This document shows positions 50,757 through 63,396 of a DNA stretch of 64,000 nucleotides, in pieces. The notes under the pieces are model-generated. The model made no database searches. It saw nothing but the letters and a program-made list of their open reading frames with translations, and was not told the origin of the DNA. Position 1 is the stretch's first letter. Each line of letters opens with the position of its first letter. A program made the position numbers and the translations under genes. Source of the DNA: Acytostelium subglobosum LB1 (Eukaryota; Evosea; Eumycetozoa; Acytosteliales; Acytosteliaceae); assembly GCF_000787575.1 (NCBI RefSeq), contig NW_012236528.1, forward strand, positions 435,552 through 499,551, given 5' to 3'.

Positions 50757-53700
50757 CTATCCAAGTTGTTGTAGCTTATTGACGATGTGACGATTCTGTC
50801 GCTTGGTCGCTGCCTTTTGACGTGCAAAGATGAAGATGGCTAGCACAACTGCAACGACCACGGCACATGCTACAACAGCCACCACTATAATCTTCCATGT
50901 GGCCCATGTTGGTCCACCTTGATCACCGCACTCGGCAACACTATCGGCATCTATAAGTACTGTCACATCTGGATCAAATATGCACTGAGAGCATTGAGCC
51001 ACTGTCAGACCGATGAGTGTGGAGGTGTCAGTTGCTTTGATGATCTCATTTCTTGTATGTGTTGGACGGCCATCCGCCATGGCTACTGGGAGGAATCTGC
51101 CAGAGTATACCAAGCCATCATTCGTCATGGTGGTGAAGAGAATGTCATCTCCATTGGGCTCATTGTAGTTCGTTGTCTTGCCTCCACACTTGGTATCAGG
51201 CGAGCGTCCTCCTGATTGGCCGCCTTTCAGCTGGGTGCTGAACACTACACGAAGTGAGTTGAGGTTAGACTTGTATCGCCAGCCATTGATATACACAGTC
51301 ATCTTGAGTGAGTTTGGCGGGTAGTAGTATGATTGCCCAGCGAATTGGATTGTTCTGGCAACTGATGAGCTCTGGTATAGGACTGACACTGACACCTCAT
51401 CATCAACACTAGTACCATTTGAGTATCGATATTGGTGGGAGATCACTGAATCATTGATCCAGGTTGAGTAGTACCATTGATCAAAGATGTCTATGCTCTT
51501 GATGATTGAACGGTCAATTGATATCTCATGGATTGATTCAAGGTTCAATTCGAAATGTGTCGTTTGTGATACGACTACTGCCACTGATGGAGAGTCATTG
51601 TTGGCATATACTGTTGAATTTGAAACAACTTGTGATTGACAGTATGATCCTCCAAATCCATTGTTGCAAACACATCCGCCATCAACACAGGTTGCACCAT
51701 TTTGACAGTTGATTGATGAACATGGATCGATTGAATCATCTGTTTGAGCAGGTGAGGTGAATGTAAGTAAGTATAATAGTTTGATAACATTGTTACGTAC
51801 AGAAGGAGACAATGTTGTCCGAGATGAAGGAGACACCATTTATCTGTATGAATAGTCTTGCTGGGCCTTGAGGGTTTGGTCCAACTTTGCATTTGATCGA
51901 AGTAGGAGTAGCAATAATGTCTTGACAAGAATGATCATTGATCAACAATGTGATATTGCCAACCTTTCCAAAGTAACCTTTGATCTCAATATCACCACCA
52001 TCAACTGTCACTCTTGATGCAGACAATGCCAAAGACTTGTCTTGAATATTGAAATAAGATCCACTTTTTGAGTAGCCCATGATTGTGAGTAACCTTTGTG
52101 TTGCCATGATTGATGGAGTCAAGATGTAATTATCAATTTCACAAATGTAGCTTGTGTTTGTACGCTCCAATCTATCACAAGTAATGTTATCAACTAGTAC
52201 ATCATCCAATCCAGTACCAATTGAGTAGTCTCCAAATGATTCAACATGTAATGTTCCAAATCTATAACTTGCATCCACAATCTTATCAATTCTATCTATT
52301 GTTATCCATGATATTGTGACATTATAACCATAATACTTTGATAATACCAAAGTGTCCTCACCGTTTGGCTTCGATGGGACATAATGGAAACGAGTGTTTG
52401 GGATGTCCATAAAGAAGTTACTCGGTGCACTCTCTGACTTATCACCATAACCAAGGTTGGTGCCTGTAATTGTAATGTTCTCTCCGGGGAACCTTATATA
52501 GAATAACTTGTCCAAAGTGTAGTCTGATAATGATGTGATCGAGATATGTTAATAGTATATGACCATCAAGAGAGATATTGTAATCCACTACTTACTGCAT
52601 TTGAAATTCATTGGTGCTGGAAGGTTGTTGGATACATCGCCAACATAGTAGAAGTAGCAATAGAAGCATTGTGGGATGTAGGTGATATCAGTACCTTGAA
52701 ACTTGACTTCATAGATCTCACAAGCAGCCTCAGGCAATGGACCCGTGATAAAAGGATTCTCTTGTATATGAAGTACTCTTGGATGTAGAGATGTGTAGTC
52801 TGGAAGTATACCAGATATATTGTTTGTCTCAATATGGCTGAGTGGAAATATATTGTGTAAATATGTGATTGAATGATTGATTGATTGATTGATTGGAGCT
52901 TGTAACATACATTTCTCCATAAGGCTTCATCCATTTGGTTGAAGGGAACTTGGTAAGGAATCCATTATTAATTGCACTTTGTTATTGAACGGTTAATAAT
53001 TGATTGATGGATCGACAAAGGTGTACTTACAGGTAGCCTAGAGGAGGGAGGTCGGTAATAAGATTAATGAAACTTCCAAAGCTATAGTCGGATGTAAGGT
53101 TAGGTGGAGAGTTGGGGGATGATGAGGATGGATTGTGACCCAACTTACAAACTTGATAGACTAGTCAAATGTGCCAGATTGGTTGGTGAGATTATGAATC
53201 CAACCAAAGTCATATCACCTAGCAGTGGTGCCTGGATAATATTGATTTTGTTTGGTCTTGCAGATGCATCCAGGCTAGTTAACTCACTAATTTAATCATT
53301 GTTGTTAATATTTTATCATGATGGTTGATGATTGAATGAGTAGCTTACAGTCTATTGATTGAGATTGAGTCGAGAATATAATTAAAAGGTTGATTGGTGG
53401 ACATTATGCTTAAATGAATGAAAGGTTAGTATTGATTGGTCAAGTTGATTGACTGATTACTTACAGGTACTCAAGTTTGGGGAATATTGTTGAAGTAATG
53501 TTGAACTGTGAGAATGGAGTATTTGATGGGTATTCCATATACATAAACTCAGTGCTGTAGTTCTTAGTGGATTGGAATATAACAGAGTGACTAATGTTTA
53601 CAAATGTTAAATTCCTCAGTGTAACATATGTTGCATTTGGAAACATTAACAAGTCTGACATCATCTTGATATTGTACAGTTCACTAAATTATTGATTGGT

Positions 53701-54423
53701 TGGTTGATTAAGTTAGTGAGTATGTATGATTGATATGATGAAGGAGGTTTAATTTCATACAATCTACCCAAAGGTCTAAGGAACTTTGGAAAATCTGTTT
53801 GGAATCGGAGAGAAAGCCCATCAAGACTGGATAATTGATTGATTGAACGACGAGGTTAGTTAATGAATAAATTGATTGATAGGGATGGACATACCCAAGA
53901 GTGTACATATTAACATTGTTGATGTTGTCCAAAAGATCAATCAAATTGGCTGTTTGGTTGGCAACAACTCCCTTGTCAAGAGTGATTGATAGTTCATCTA
54001 ATCTAGGGAAATAAAGATATGGTATGCCACCTGGGGATCCATTATTTGTTCCTGTAGATGTAATAGTTCTAGAGAGGCATATTGTATTATGTTAAGGATG
54101 AATAATTCTTGATAAGTTGTAGTTTATATATACATACATTGTTATAATATCCGATCCGTCACACTTTAGAGTGTTGACAGAGGTGGTGGCAAAGGAGGCA
54201 CATTCAGTTGCAGCCAAGTTCCAATTGTTCACCTTGTATTGTTTAGCCAACCATATTAATGAAGTCACTAAAATAAATATGTTAGGAAAGTTATGAATGA
54301 TTGAGGATCAAACATACATTGTGATGGTTCAATAGCTTGTGCTTTAGAAACTCCTACGACTATACTTAGCAAGTATACTATTGATATCACCAATACAGGA
54401 ATATTGATTGATTGACGTGCCAT
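50757..54423 (-). CDS. Single-pass receptor: LRR, TIG-like, EGF and ComC modules
   Basis: A multi-exon gene, about eleven exons. The first exon 54423-54318 encodes a signal peptide (INIPVLVISIVYLLSIVVGV). Exon 2 (54267-54138) has the leucine-rich-repeat cap LAKQYKVNNWN. Short exons down to 52596 encode further LRRs (VLHIQENPFITGPLPEAAC). Exon 52523-51801 holds TIG-type beta domains (ITITGTNLGYG). The last exon 51739-50757 holds an EGF module (CSSINCQNGATCVDGGCVCN), a ComC-type domain, a membrane helix (IIVVAVVACAVVVAVVLAIF) and a short basic tail. The C-terminal part is a paralogue of the end of the lectin receptor at 25603-29168. A cell-surface recognition role is inferred. Some small LRR exon borders are approximate. 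Confidence 0.8.
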
Positions 54424-55183
54424 TGAAGTGGATCTTATCTTATTCGATTATTATTATTATTTGTCTTTTTGAAATGTCAGGACTTCCTCAAAGAGACAGA
54501 CAGTACATAGGTGAGGTATCTTTGATTCTTCAAGTTCACAGTCATCCGAAGACTGAATCTAGGATTTAATATCTTGTGCTTACTCACTCAGGGATCAACG
54601 TGAAGTACCCGAGATATTTGTTCCGTTTCAAACAGTTGAAATATCTTTTTGATGGTTCATCTTTATCTTTGCGCCCCCTCTTTGTACCAACTTCCCAACA
54701 AGGTCCTTCCCAGAACCAAAGTTGACCGATGATTCCGAAGGGTGTCAAAGTGGTGTCATTAGTCAAAGTTTGTGATCTACATACTATCTTTGTTGATCAT
54801 CAAATAGTTAGTCTATATTATTTGATGATCTATTATCTGTTTATAATACAAAATATATATATCTGTTTGTTAAAAAAAGTATGAATTGTTTTTTATTTTA
54901 AAGTTGCCTTGGTGTAGTGACTTACTCCACGATCTTCATCTTGTTAGTAGAATCCCACACACTACCATAAAAGGTAATGTTTAGGACACAACGTTTGTTT
55001 TACACACCACAATAGATAGAGTGTGTGTTTAGATGGAGAGAGTTGTGGTATCACCCATACTCTTGGGGTTCTCTCGCTCATATTCAAAAATAAGGTTGTT
55101 GCAAGTAGGCTAAGGATACCTGATTCATTCATTGATATAGAAGTAATACCTATAAAGATAAAGAATAAGGAATATTAATAACA
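54424..55183. other. Intergenic between divergent receptor and stress-protein genes
   Basis: 760 bp, AT-rich, with no gene that I can support. A small inverted repeat TGGTGTAGTGACTTACTCCA lies near 54910. It is likely promoter DNA for both neighbours. Confidence 0.5.
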
Positions 55184-56030
55184 ATGGTTTATAAGTACAT
55201 GGTTTGTGTGGATGGATCAGATGTGAATGATAGAGCATTCAAATGGTATGTATTATTCATTCATTTACAAAAGATGATGAAGATCAATTATTCATTCAAC
55301 GCAATATATATATATAAAGGGCAATGGCACAGGCTATACTTGATGAAAGAAGGACAACACAATTATTTATTGTACATATCGTTGACAAGATGAGAGTAGG
55401 AGTGTGCGATAAATACCTAGAACAGAGGAAGGAGTTGGGTATTAAAGGAATGGAGGCCTATACCAAAGAGATGGAATCAATGAGGGTATGTAATTTGAAC
55501 AATGGATTGTCACGCCGTGCAGATTGATCTATGATAGCCCAGCTCTAACAATCCATTGTCCATCTTATCATCCATACATCCATACATCCACATTCATACA
55601 TACATATTATACAAACATACATTCATTCAATATAGATACCATTTGATGTGGAAGTGATCGAGACGACCAGGTCTACAAATCAAGTGATATGCGAGTTTGC
55701 CGAGAAACACAAGGTGGATATGGTATGTATGGGGGCATTAGTCATGGATCTGATTCAACACCGACAATGATCGAAGAATAACATGGGGCTGTTACTAACT
55801 CATTGCTCTCTACTGGGTGGATAAACCGAATCATAGTTGATCGTTGGACATGATATTGAGAACAAGCCAATCTTACATAGATTGCTTGATGGACATCATG
55901 ATACATACGAATATGCTGTAAAGTGAGTGATGATGATTACTGCAAAGGGGGTCGTGCAGTTAGAACTAATCAATCAACATCTCATCCACACCATAGACAC
56001 GCCAACTGTCCAGTACTAGTCTTTAAGTAA
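55184..56030 (+). CDS. Universal stress protein (UspA) family
   Basis: Five small exons: 55184-55245, 55320-55485, 55636-55732, 55837-55922 and 55997-56030. They give a single UspA domain of about 147 residues, the normal size. The first strand is YKYMVCVDGSDVNDRAFKWA, the typical nucleotide-contact start. The end LIVGHDIENKPILHRLLDGH then YAVKHANCPVLVFK matches the family's C-terminal block, although the usual G-S/T-V-S of the ATP loop is changed to G-H-H-D, so nucleotide binding is uncertain. The fold is cytosolic and usually dimeric, and the role in amoebae is not defined. The second acceptor (AAAG) sits in a TATA run. Confidence 0.85.
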
Positions 56031-56770
56031 TGCAGTCTACATGCATGAATGAATGTTCTTGTTGTTGTTTGTTGGATGCTCTATAATGTCAATCAAATCA
56101 TCTTTGGCGGCGCATCACTGGTGTGATCACAATACTGTTGGATATTCAAGCTGGATCGCTTACCTGGACATGGCACCAATGAACACGCCAGCTATGCGAG
56201 AGACTTTGACTCGCGGGCATTTTGCACTATATACCAACCTTGCTGCTTTCGTGAGCCTTTATTGAGTGATGAGAAAGTGATGAAGAGAGCTGGGGTGGAG
56301 AGATTGTTGGGAGTGATGATGATGTGATGGACGTGACGCGGATTGATGAAGTGTAGTGATGTGATATGTGAACGTGATGATAATGATGATGGGATGGGTA
56401 GGGAAAGGAGTTTGGGATACCAACCGGATAGCAGTCTCTGCTATGTGTGTGTGGAGCACAACAGGAGGGGAAAGGATGATGATCATTAATATAACGTTTC
56501 AACGATACCTACAAAGCCTACCTTTAGAGGATATCCTTGTGTATGTTTGAAGCAACCTTGTGAGGCGTGCATTGTACAATGAATGTACATATAGTGTAAC
56601 CTTACCTTATTCATTACCGATGAGTTATGTTTGTTGATTGATTGGTTGATTGATCCATCCATCGTTCCTTCCTTGGCTTGTCCATGTCAATGATGTTGTT
56701 GTTGGTTCACACATTACGCGAGGATGATCGCTCACCACTTGCTCTCTTGATCAGCTGGCCAGTCGATTGA
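56031..56770. other. Intergenic between convergent genes
   Basis: 740 bp. Open stretches (56053-56265 and overlapping frames) show no family, splice or codon support. GATG/TGAT repeats lie at 56275-56400 and GATTGATTG near 56635. Confidence 0.5.
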
Positions 56771-58223
56771 TCAATATTCTCTGTCGCGTTCTCTCTCCCT
56801 TCCGCCACTGCTTCCACCGCCACGATGTCCACCATCGTGATCGTGTCTTCTGTAGTCTCCTCCACTTGACGATCTGCCTCCTCTGTCATCTCGGCTGCCA
56901 CGATCATCGCGATATCCACCTCCGCCTCCTCTGTCGTCTCTGCTGCTGCTGTGTCCTCCTCTGTCGCGATCGTCTCTGCTGCCGCGGTCTTCTCTTCCAC
57001 GGTCATCTCTGCCGCCGCGATCACCGCCACCATCTCTGCTGCTGCTGTTGTAACCTCCGCCGCTGCTGCTGTCTCTGCGGTCGTAGCCGCCTCCTCCACT
57101 GCTGCCATTGTCTCTGTTGCTACTATATCCTCCTCTTTCACTTCTGTCTCCTCTGTCTCCGCCACCGCCGTACGAGCCTCTTGACTCGTGGCCACCTCTG
57201 TCATCTCTGCGTTCATAGCCGCCGCCACCACCGCCACCACCTCTGTCGCCGCCACTGTATCCTCCACGGCCACCTCCCGACGGTCTGTCATAGGGACGTC
57301 TATCACGGAATCCAGAACTGTTATCTCTGCGCTCTGGGCCACCACCTCGCGATTGGAAAGATGGTCGACCGCCACCACCACCACCACTGCCTCTCTCTTT
57401 CTCCATTTCCTCACGACGCTTATCCATCTCGCGCTTCTCATTAAGCTCACGGCCTGAGAATGTCTGATTGACATCTGGACCACCCAGTCTTGTGTTACCG
57501 AGTCCACCTCCAAACTTCCTTGGCTTCCAATTCTTAATAACTCTTCCTCTCTCAATGTCGACCAACATTCTCCTGTCCTCCAACTTCTCACCATCAGCTA
57601 ACTTGTATGCGTCTACAATTGAGTGAGTAAGTTAGGTTAGTATGTTGATTGATTGATTGTGATTGATTGATTGAGTTGATGTGCATACTCTTCATATCTC
57701 TCTCCTTCTCAAACTCGATGAAGGCGTAGCCCTTGGACTTGCCCTCCTGGTCAGTCACCAGTCTTATCTTCTTTATGGGTCCAAACTGTTCAAAGTACTC
57801 GGTAAGTTGTTGTTCAGAGGTTTTGTAGCTGATCCTCGAGACGAACAATGTCTTGTAAGGGTCACCTGTCGACTTGGTATTTGAATGAGGGTCCCCTATT
57901 CATATTAAAATTGATTGATTGTTAGTTAATGGTTAATGCTTGATCAACATCGATGTCAACAACATACATTGCTTCAAAAGTTTCTGATTCTTCTCATTAT
58001 TCTGTAGTTGTATCTTCTCTCTCTTCTCTCTGTCTACTTTATCACGACTGATTAGGGGTGCAGGTGGCACTGCATCTGTTGAACCAGCATTCTTGAACTC
58101 CTGTAGGAATGATGATAGACCAGAGTAGTTCTGTAGCTTTGGTATTTCAGGTGGTGGCATAAATGGCAGAGGAGGCCTAGCCGCAAACATCATCAACAAG
58201 TTTGATGGTAAGAATGATGCCAT
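56771..58223 (-). CDS. snrnp70: U1 small nuclear ribonucleoprotein 70 kDa (U1-70K)
   Basis: Three exons on the minus strand: 58223-57968, 57895-57689 and 57612-56771. U1-70K binds stem-loop I of U1 snRNA and helps the spliceosome pick 5' splice sites. The N-terminus [20 protein letters not shown] and the segment around the first intron (W-DPHSN) match the human protein (FLPPNLLALFAPR, MWDPHND). The RRM has RNP2 [10 protein letters not shown] and RNP1 KGYAFIEF. The next block [20 protein letters not shown] then GGGLGNTR is the family's C-terminal RRM extension. The tail is Arg/Gly/Asp/Ser-rich and replaces the human RS/RE/RD tail. Antisense open stretches across that tail are shadows. Confidence 0.95.
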
Positions 58224-59548
58224 GGCTTGTCTATATTATCCTGTATCCTCCTACTCTAATATTATATATATTATATATGTATGTATCGTGAAGTGAATGA
58301 ATGAAGTTGAATGAAACATCACTTTTTTTGAAGTGTGAGAAGTCATGTGCTCTTTGATGAAAAAACTTCAAGTCAAGACGCTCAATCAGCAAGTCAAACT
58401 AGTTCCTCTTACTTGTCTTTACAACTGGAAAGAGTTATCCACCCATCTACTATCCAATATGGAAATTTCCATTATTATTAATTGGACTCAGTTTATCCTA
58501 TTATTAATCAAACGTTATCATCATCAAACTAACATTGGAGTACCCATGGATGATATTTATACGTGTAGAAAAATAAAAAAAGAGAGATGGAGGAGATATA
58601 ATTCGAAAGAGAGAATAAGATCTAATAAAGATACTTCACGCCAATCTGTAAATATAAATATATATTTCTAATTTTGATGGTGGAATGCTGGCGATTGGCA
58701 TAACGTGATCATTGATTTATGTTGGGCAGTTGGAAAACAAACAAAACAATTCAATCTCACAGTGGCTCAACTGACAATCAATCAAAGAGAATCAAAAAAA
58801 CAATCAAACACACACAAAAACAAACAAAGACTTGCATCGGATTCTTCTTCTCTTTCTTTCTGTTCGATGACGATGCCAGCCTAAAAGTTTGAATGAATTG
58901 TATGAATGAATGGATGGATTCCTTTCACAATGATCTTGCACCCCAATTGGCCCAGGAGTGTGTGTCGGACAATGACAAACCTTCTCCTGCCCCTCTCCCT
59001 GTGTATTCATCATACTCACAAGAAAGTGGTGACAAATGGCAGGCCATCCATTCATCAACTCCTGTTGTGTACTTACTGCATAGGTTTGGCAGGTAGGCCT
59101 TCATCAACAGCATCTATACTTCTCCTCCTCCTCTGTCTCTATCTATCCAATGTGCACACCCACTCCAATCACTAACACCTCTCTCATCCACAAACATAGA
59201 GTGAGCGCACCCCTTGCCATTAACAACTTACTTACTTTTAAGTGTAGTCACCTTGTACTACTATTTATTTATTATTATTCTTAAATACCTTTCTTCTTCA
59301 ACAACATCCAATCACACTCTTCTAAGCCCAATCGACAACGAACCTATACACAGACACAACAACAACAAGGTCTATAGACATCATTGACCTTAGAAACAGA
59401 GAGATAGAGGGTGAGGTGGAGAGACAACATAGAGAGGTCGTTGTTGATCTTGAGAACTAGCAAGTAGTAGTATAGTATATCATACTTTGTATAAATAATT
59501 TAATATTAATAATTATAATTATAAATAATAATAAGGAAGAAGGAAAGT
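58224..59548. other. Intergenic between divergent U1-70K and MFS genes
   Basis: 1.3 kb. An open stretch at 58893-59096 ends in a possible GTAGGC donor but has no family match. CCTC/TCTC-rich runs and CAAC repeats lie at 59120-59360. Otherwise I see nothing. Confidence 0.5.
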
Positions 59549-61194
59549 ATGAATAATGATGATCCACCTGTCCAAGAATGGATAGATGAATGTAGTAATA
59601 ATATTAATAATAATAGTAATAATGTAATTGTACCAATATATAATAATGGATATGATTATGGTGATAAGGACAAACTTCCATTGGACCGTGTTGTCGATGA
59701 CAACTACAATGACAAACTATCCTCGGAGCATGATCCTTTGATCAAAAAAGGGAATAGTGATGCATTGGACGCCGGACCGATCTGGCGCCAGGCATTCTTC
59801 AAGGACAAGGTGATGATCAATGTGTTCTTTGCACTTGGCATGTGCACCGTGGTCATGTCCGGACTGATGCTGCCACTGGTCTTTACCGAGTATGTCAAGT
59901 ATCACCATCCAACTTATACCAGCCAGCAGGTCGAGAGTGAGGCTGCCCATCTAAAGTCCATCGCCGACTCCCTACCCTACGTCGCCAACTTCCTGCTCTC
60001 ACCCCTGCTCGGCATGATGTCTGATCGCATTGGACGCAAGTGGATCATGGCACTCATCCAACTACTGCAGATCATTGACATGCTGATGATTGGCCTGGCC
60101 AGCTGGAAGAAGGTGATCATCCCGCTGTATATCAGTCACTCGCTGGCCGGTGTCTCCAACGGAATGATCTCCATCGTGTTCTCCTACCTGGCAGACATCA
60201 CGACCAAGGCCGAGCGCGCCACCTGGTTCATCATCGTCGGCACAGGCATGGGCATATCACTGGCGGGCAGTCCTCTTATTGAGATCCTCTTCCTCAAGTT
60301 CTCATTCAATGTGGCCGTGTTTGGAAACATTGGCTTCTTGATTGCGGGCATGTTCTGTCTGCTGCCCATCGTCAACTCACTTCACTACTCTGAGGGTCGA
60401 CTCAAGCCGGCCAGCGCCAACCTTGTAAAGGCCAACACCAACCCATTCAGCGCCATCCTCATGCTGTTCCGCTCGTCCAAGTACATCATCTTTTACGCCC
60501 TACTCAATCTATCATTCAACTTCACGCTTCAAGATACCCTCACCACATCATTCTACTACACCCAACTACGCTATGGCTGGATTCCCTGGCAGTGTGCCGT
60601 TAGCACCAGTCTCATTGGAGTGGCCGTGTTTGTGTGGAGTGGCATTGCCATACCCTTGCTTCTTAGGTGGTTCTGTAAGTATATGCTCTGGATGATCATC
60701 CATTGGCCTCACCGCACCAGCTAACTAACCCTTGACCCTCGACCCAACTTGTAGCCGAGCGACTATTGGTAGTTGTGTGCTTCTTCTGTAGTGCGACATT
60801 CCACATTGCATACACGTTTGCATTCGATCAGTACATGTGGCAGGTGTCTATATGCCTTGGATCATTCAGTTTGGTTATCATCAATCTTATTCAATCAATC
60901 ATATCAAAAGCCACCCCACCCGATATCCAGGGCACGGTGCTCTCGGGTGTGTCATCACTGGCGTCGCTGGGCGCTGCGGCTGGATCCTACTCTTCAGCCA
61001 ACATATTCGCCTACTTTATCAGTTCAAGCGCACCATTCTACATGCCTGGCATGCAGTTCCTTGTCAATGCAGTCCTGATCTACATCACATGCATACTCTC
61101 ACTGATTGTGTACAAACGAGTACCTGAGCCCAGACCACGAAGCTCGATCATCGATGCCGAGGAGAAGGTTCCAGTCCTATCCATAAATGCATAA
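59549..61194 (+). CDS. Major facilitator superfamily transporter (TetA/MFSD14-like)
   Basis: Two exons, 59549-60674 and 60755-61194 (phase 1), giving 521 residues. A polar Asn-rich cytosolic N-terminus of about 80 residues precedes roughly twelve membrane helices. MFS motif A is seen after helix 2-3 as GMMSDRIGRKW. The segment LYISHSLAGVSNGMISIVFSYLADITT matches the helix 4-5 region of drug/proton antiporters and of eukaryotic MFSD14-type proteins. The C-terminal half carries PPDIQGTVLSGVSSLASLGAA, another typical block. The substrate is unknown. The gene converges on the minus-strand gene at 61252 with only about 57 bp between stops. Confidence 0.88.
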
Positions 61195-61251
61195 TCACTT
61201 CCATCCTTCATTAGCTTGGGATGAGGATAGTTTATTCGATCAATCGATCAT

Positions 61252-63258
61252 TCATTCATTGTTCCAATAATCTATGTATGAACTGTTGGTTTGGAGAGTG
61301 TATGCATCGATCATTCCTTTCTGATACTTGTAGATGTGCTTGGCCAAGTCATGCTCGTTGAACACTATTGCTATGTTGAACATGATTGAAAGGTCGTTGA
61401 TTGAGTTCTCCAATAGATGATCAAACTTGAACAATCTGAACATTCTAACAACTCCTTCTATGCCAATCTTTGCTGTGAGCTCCTCTGATGGTGCCAAGTG
61501 GAGCTGGTCCAATATAAAATGAACTGCTTCCATGTTCATCCTGCCATGAGACGTGAAGTAATGAATAGTAGGCTCCAACGCCTTTGTTCTCCATCCAACA
61601 TAGTACAGTAACGTACTGAAGATGTCCTTTCCACGTTGATTGTTATTCAGTATTGCATAGTGAGTGTAGACTATAAAGTCCAACTCATTGAGACATACAC
61701 CAGCGTAGCGATTGAAGAATGATGGCATGTTATTGAGAACAAAGTCAATCTGTTGTGGCTCCATCAATACAAGCTTCTCACGAAGCAATTCTTTTGGGAA
61801 TATATTGTTGTCGGTGGACATGAGGAAAGCCAACACAAACATTGGAGGCGTCCTCAACAGTGTGATTTGTTTCCTCTCGATCTGTGGAACAATGCCCTGG
61901 ACAACATCGTGTTGATTGAGATACTTGATGCACTCAAGACTCTTGGTCATGTTATCCGCGTCGACGAATGCATTGTACATGTTGCCAAAGTATGCCAAGC
62001 GTTCTAATGGAGCATCTCGGCGTTTGTGCTTGGGTATGAGCTCATTGTCCAACAGACCAATGGCTACAATGAGTTGAGTGAGGTTGCCATGTTTGATTAT
62101 CTCGTTGACAATGTTCTGCACCTCATGTTTGTGGTAACTCCTCTTTGGATGAATGATCAAGTATGGTAAGAGCATGCAGTCTCCAGTGACAATGTACTCA
62201 TGTACCATGTATCTATCCAACGGTCTGGTCCTCGATGCGACCATCGACTTCTCCAGCTCACCAAGCTTGACAAAGATCATCCTTTGTTCATCACCAATGT
62301 CTGTGTCTTGACGAGTGTAATGCAGCTCATCAGTTAACTTCAAGGCTATACTCTTGGACATTGAGATACGACTGATTGCTTGGTCATTGAGTGTGTCATC
62401 AAGTGGAAGCAATCGTTCAAAGCGTTCCAGCTGTTGTGTTGGTGAAGCTGTGATCGGAAGCATCAAGCGGTCTGTGATTGGTCCATTGAATAGTTTTACT
62501 CCATCCTTGAACAGAAGTTGATCAATGAGTTGTTGGTCACCCTTAGCCAGTATCTCGGTGACGTACTGACTCGAGCTCCGTTTGATTCGATCGGTCAATG
62601 ACTGAGGGAAGTTGTTGTCAGGGTTGAGGAGGTATTGAATAGACGATGCTGATATCTTCTTAAATAGTTTCTCCATGTTGATTTGTGACCATTTCCATTG
62701 AACATGATAGTAGTGACCAGAGTCCAACAGATACTTGAGCAACTCGTATGATCCACTCTCGCACAGATCTATCAGCCGGGATACATCACGATAAAATATC
62801 ATCGGTCTTGTTTGTTCCAACAAGATGCCAATCACTTGTTTGTCCTGGACCTCAGATTTGATGGCATTATTGAGTATGTTCTTATGATTGAAGAATGATT
62901 GATACTTGTTGTAGACTGCTTTGAAAGTGTCCACATCTATATGTCCATAATCAAACATTGATAGTGCCGTGTACGTTGTGAACTTGATATCATCATTCTG
63001 TTTGATTCTATATCGTAATAGACCATGTTGACGATGCTCCAACATTGCCTTTGCATCAGTCCAATCACTATACTTTGAACGATAAGCAGGACAAGGACCC
63101 TTCTCATCCTTTGGTCTAGGATTCTCCATCCAATGTATTATTGTACTCTTGTTCACATGACTTAATGTGTGAGATTGGAATATTGTCTTTACCAAAGTAC
63201 GATTGGTTAGAACTTGAAGGATGACCAAACTATTATTATTATTATTACTATTACTCAT
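61252..63258 (-). CDS. Lineage-expanded dictyostelid repeat protein, first of a tandem pair
   Basis: A single-exon frame of 668 residues from ATG at 63258 (MSNSNNNNNSLVILQVLTNR). After the Asn-rich start comes VLTNRTLVKTIFQSHTLSHV, which resembles the opening of the families at 5042-13939 (VFxNRxLxxxIFxHV). The remainder is all-helical with repeated 'LIDLCESGSYELLKYLLDSG' units that look like worn ankyrin repeats. No signal peptide, membrane helix or enzyme motif is seen. The C-terminal third is clearly related to the partial frame at 63397-63993, for example MEPQQIDFVLNNMPSFF against MEPQQIDYVLNNMPSFF. Function unknown. Confidence 0.8.
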   Translation of the reverse strand: MSNSNNNNNSLVILQVLTNRTLVKTIFQSHTLSHVNKSTIIHWMENPRPKDEKGPCPAYRSKYSDWTDAKAMLEHRQHGLLRYRIKQNDDIKFTTYTALSMFDYGHIDVDTFKAVYNKYQSFFNHKNILNNAIKSEVQDKQVIGILLEQTRPMIFYRDVSRLIDLCESGSYELLKYLLDSGHYYHVQWKWSQINMEKLFKKISASSIQYLLNPDNNFPQSLTDRIKRSSSQYVTEILAKGDQQLIDQLLFKDGVKLFNGPITDRLMLPITASPTQQLERFERLLPLDDTLNDQAISRISMSKSIALKLTDELHYTRQDTDIGDEQRMIFVKLGELEKSMVASRTRPLDRYMVHEYIVTGDCMLLPYLIIHPKRSYHKHEVQNIVNEIIKHGNLTQLIVAIGLLDNELIPKHKRRDAPLERLAYFGNMYNAFVDADNMTKSLECIKYLNQHDVVQGIVPQIERKQITLLRTPPMFVLAFLMSTDNNIFPKELLREKLVLMEPQQIDFVLNNMPSFFNRYAGVCLNELDFIVYTHYAILNNNQRGKDIFSTLLYYVGWRTKALEPTIHYFTSHGRMNMEAVHFILDQLHLAPSEELTAKIGIEGVVRMFRLFKFDHLLENSINDLSIMFNIAIVFNEHDLAKHIYKYQKGMIDAYTLQTNSSYIDYWNNE

Positions 63259-63396
63259 TCACTCAATTGACCAATTGGTCATCAATGATTGATCATGTCC
63301 CGGCTACGCTGTATTTAATGACTTGTTATTACAAAAGTTATCCAAACAAATTCTTGAAACATTCGCTGAATCAGGTCCATCAGCTCGTAAAAGTGA

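Noticed and set aside
54905-54930. Imperfect inverted repeat TGGTGTAGTGACTTACTCCA considered as an RNA or terminator
   Set aside because: The stem is interrupted and stands alone in AT-rich DNA, too weak to call.
56053-56265. 70-codon frame after the universal stress protein gene
   Set aside because: No family, no splice support and repeat-rich surroundings.
56767-57457. Plus-strand frames opposite U1-70K, rich in Cys/Arg/His or Ala/Ser
   Set aside because: Shadows of the Arg/Gly-rich tail.
58893-59096. Open stretch upstream of the MFS gene ending near GTAGGC
   Set aside because: It could be a leading exon, but no acceptor and frame join it to the MFS start, and the MFS protein is complete without it.
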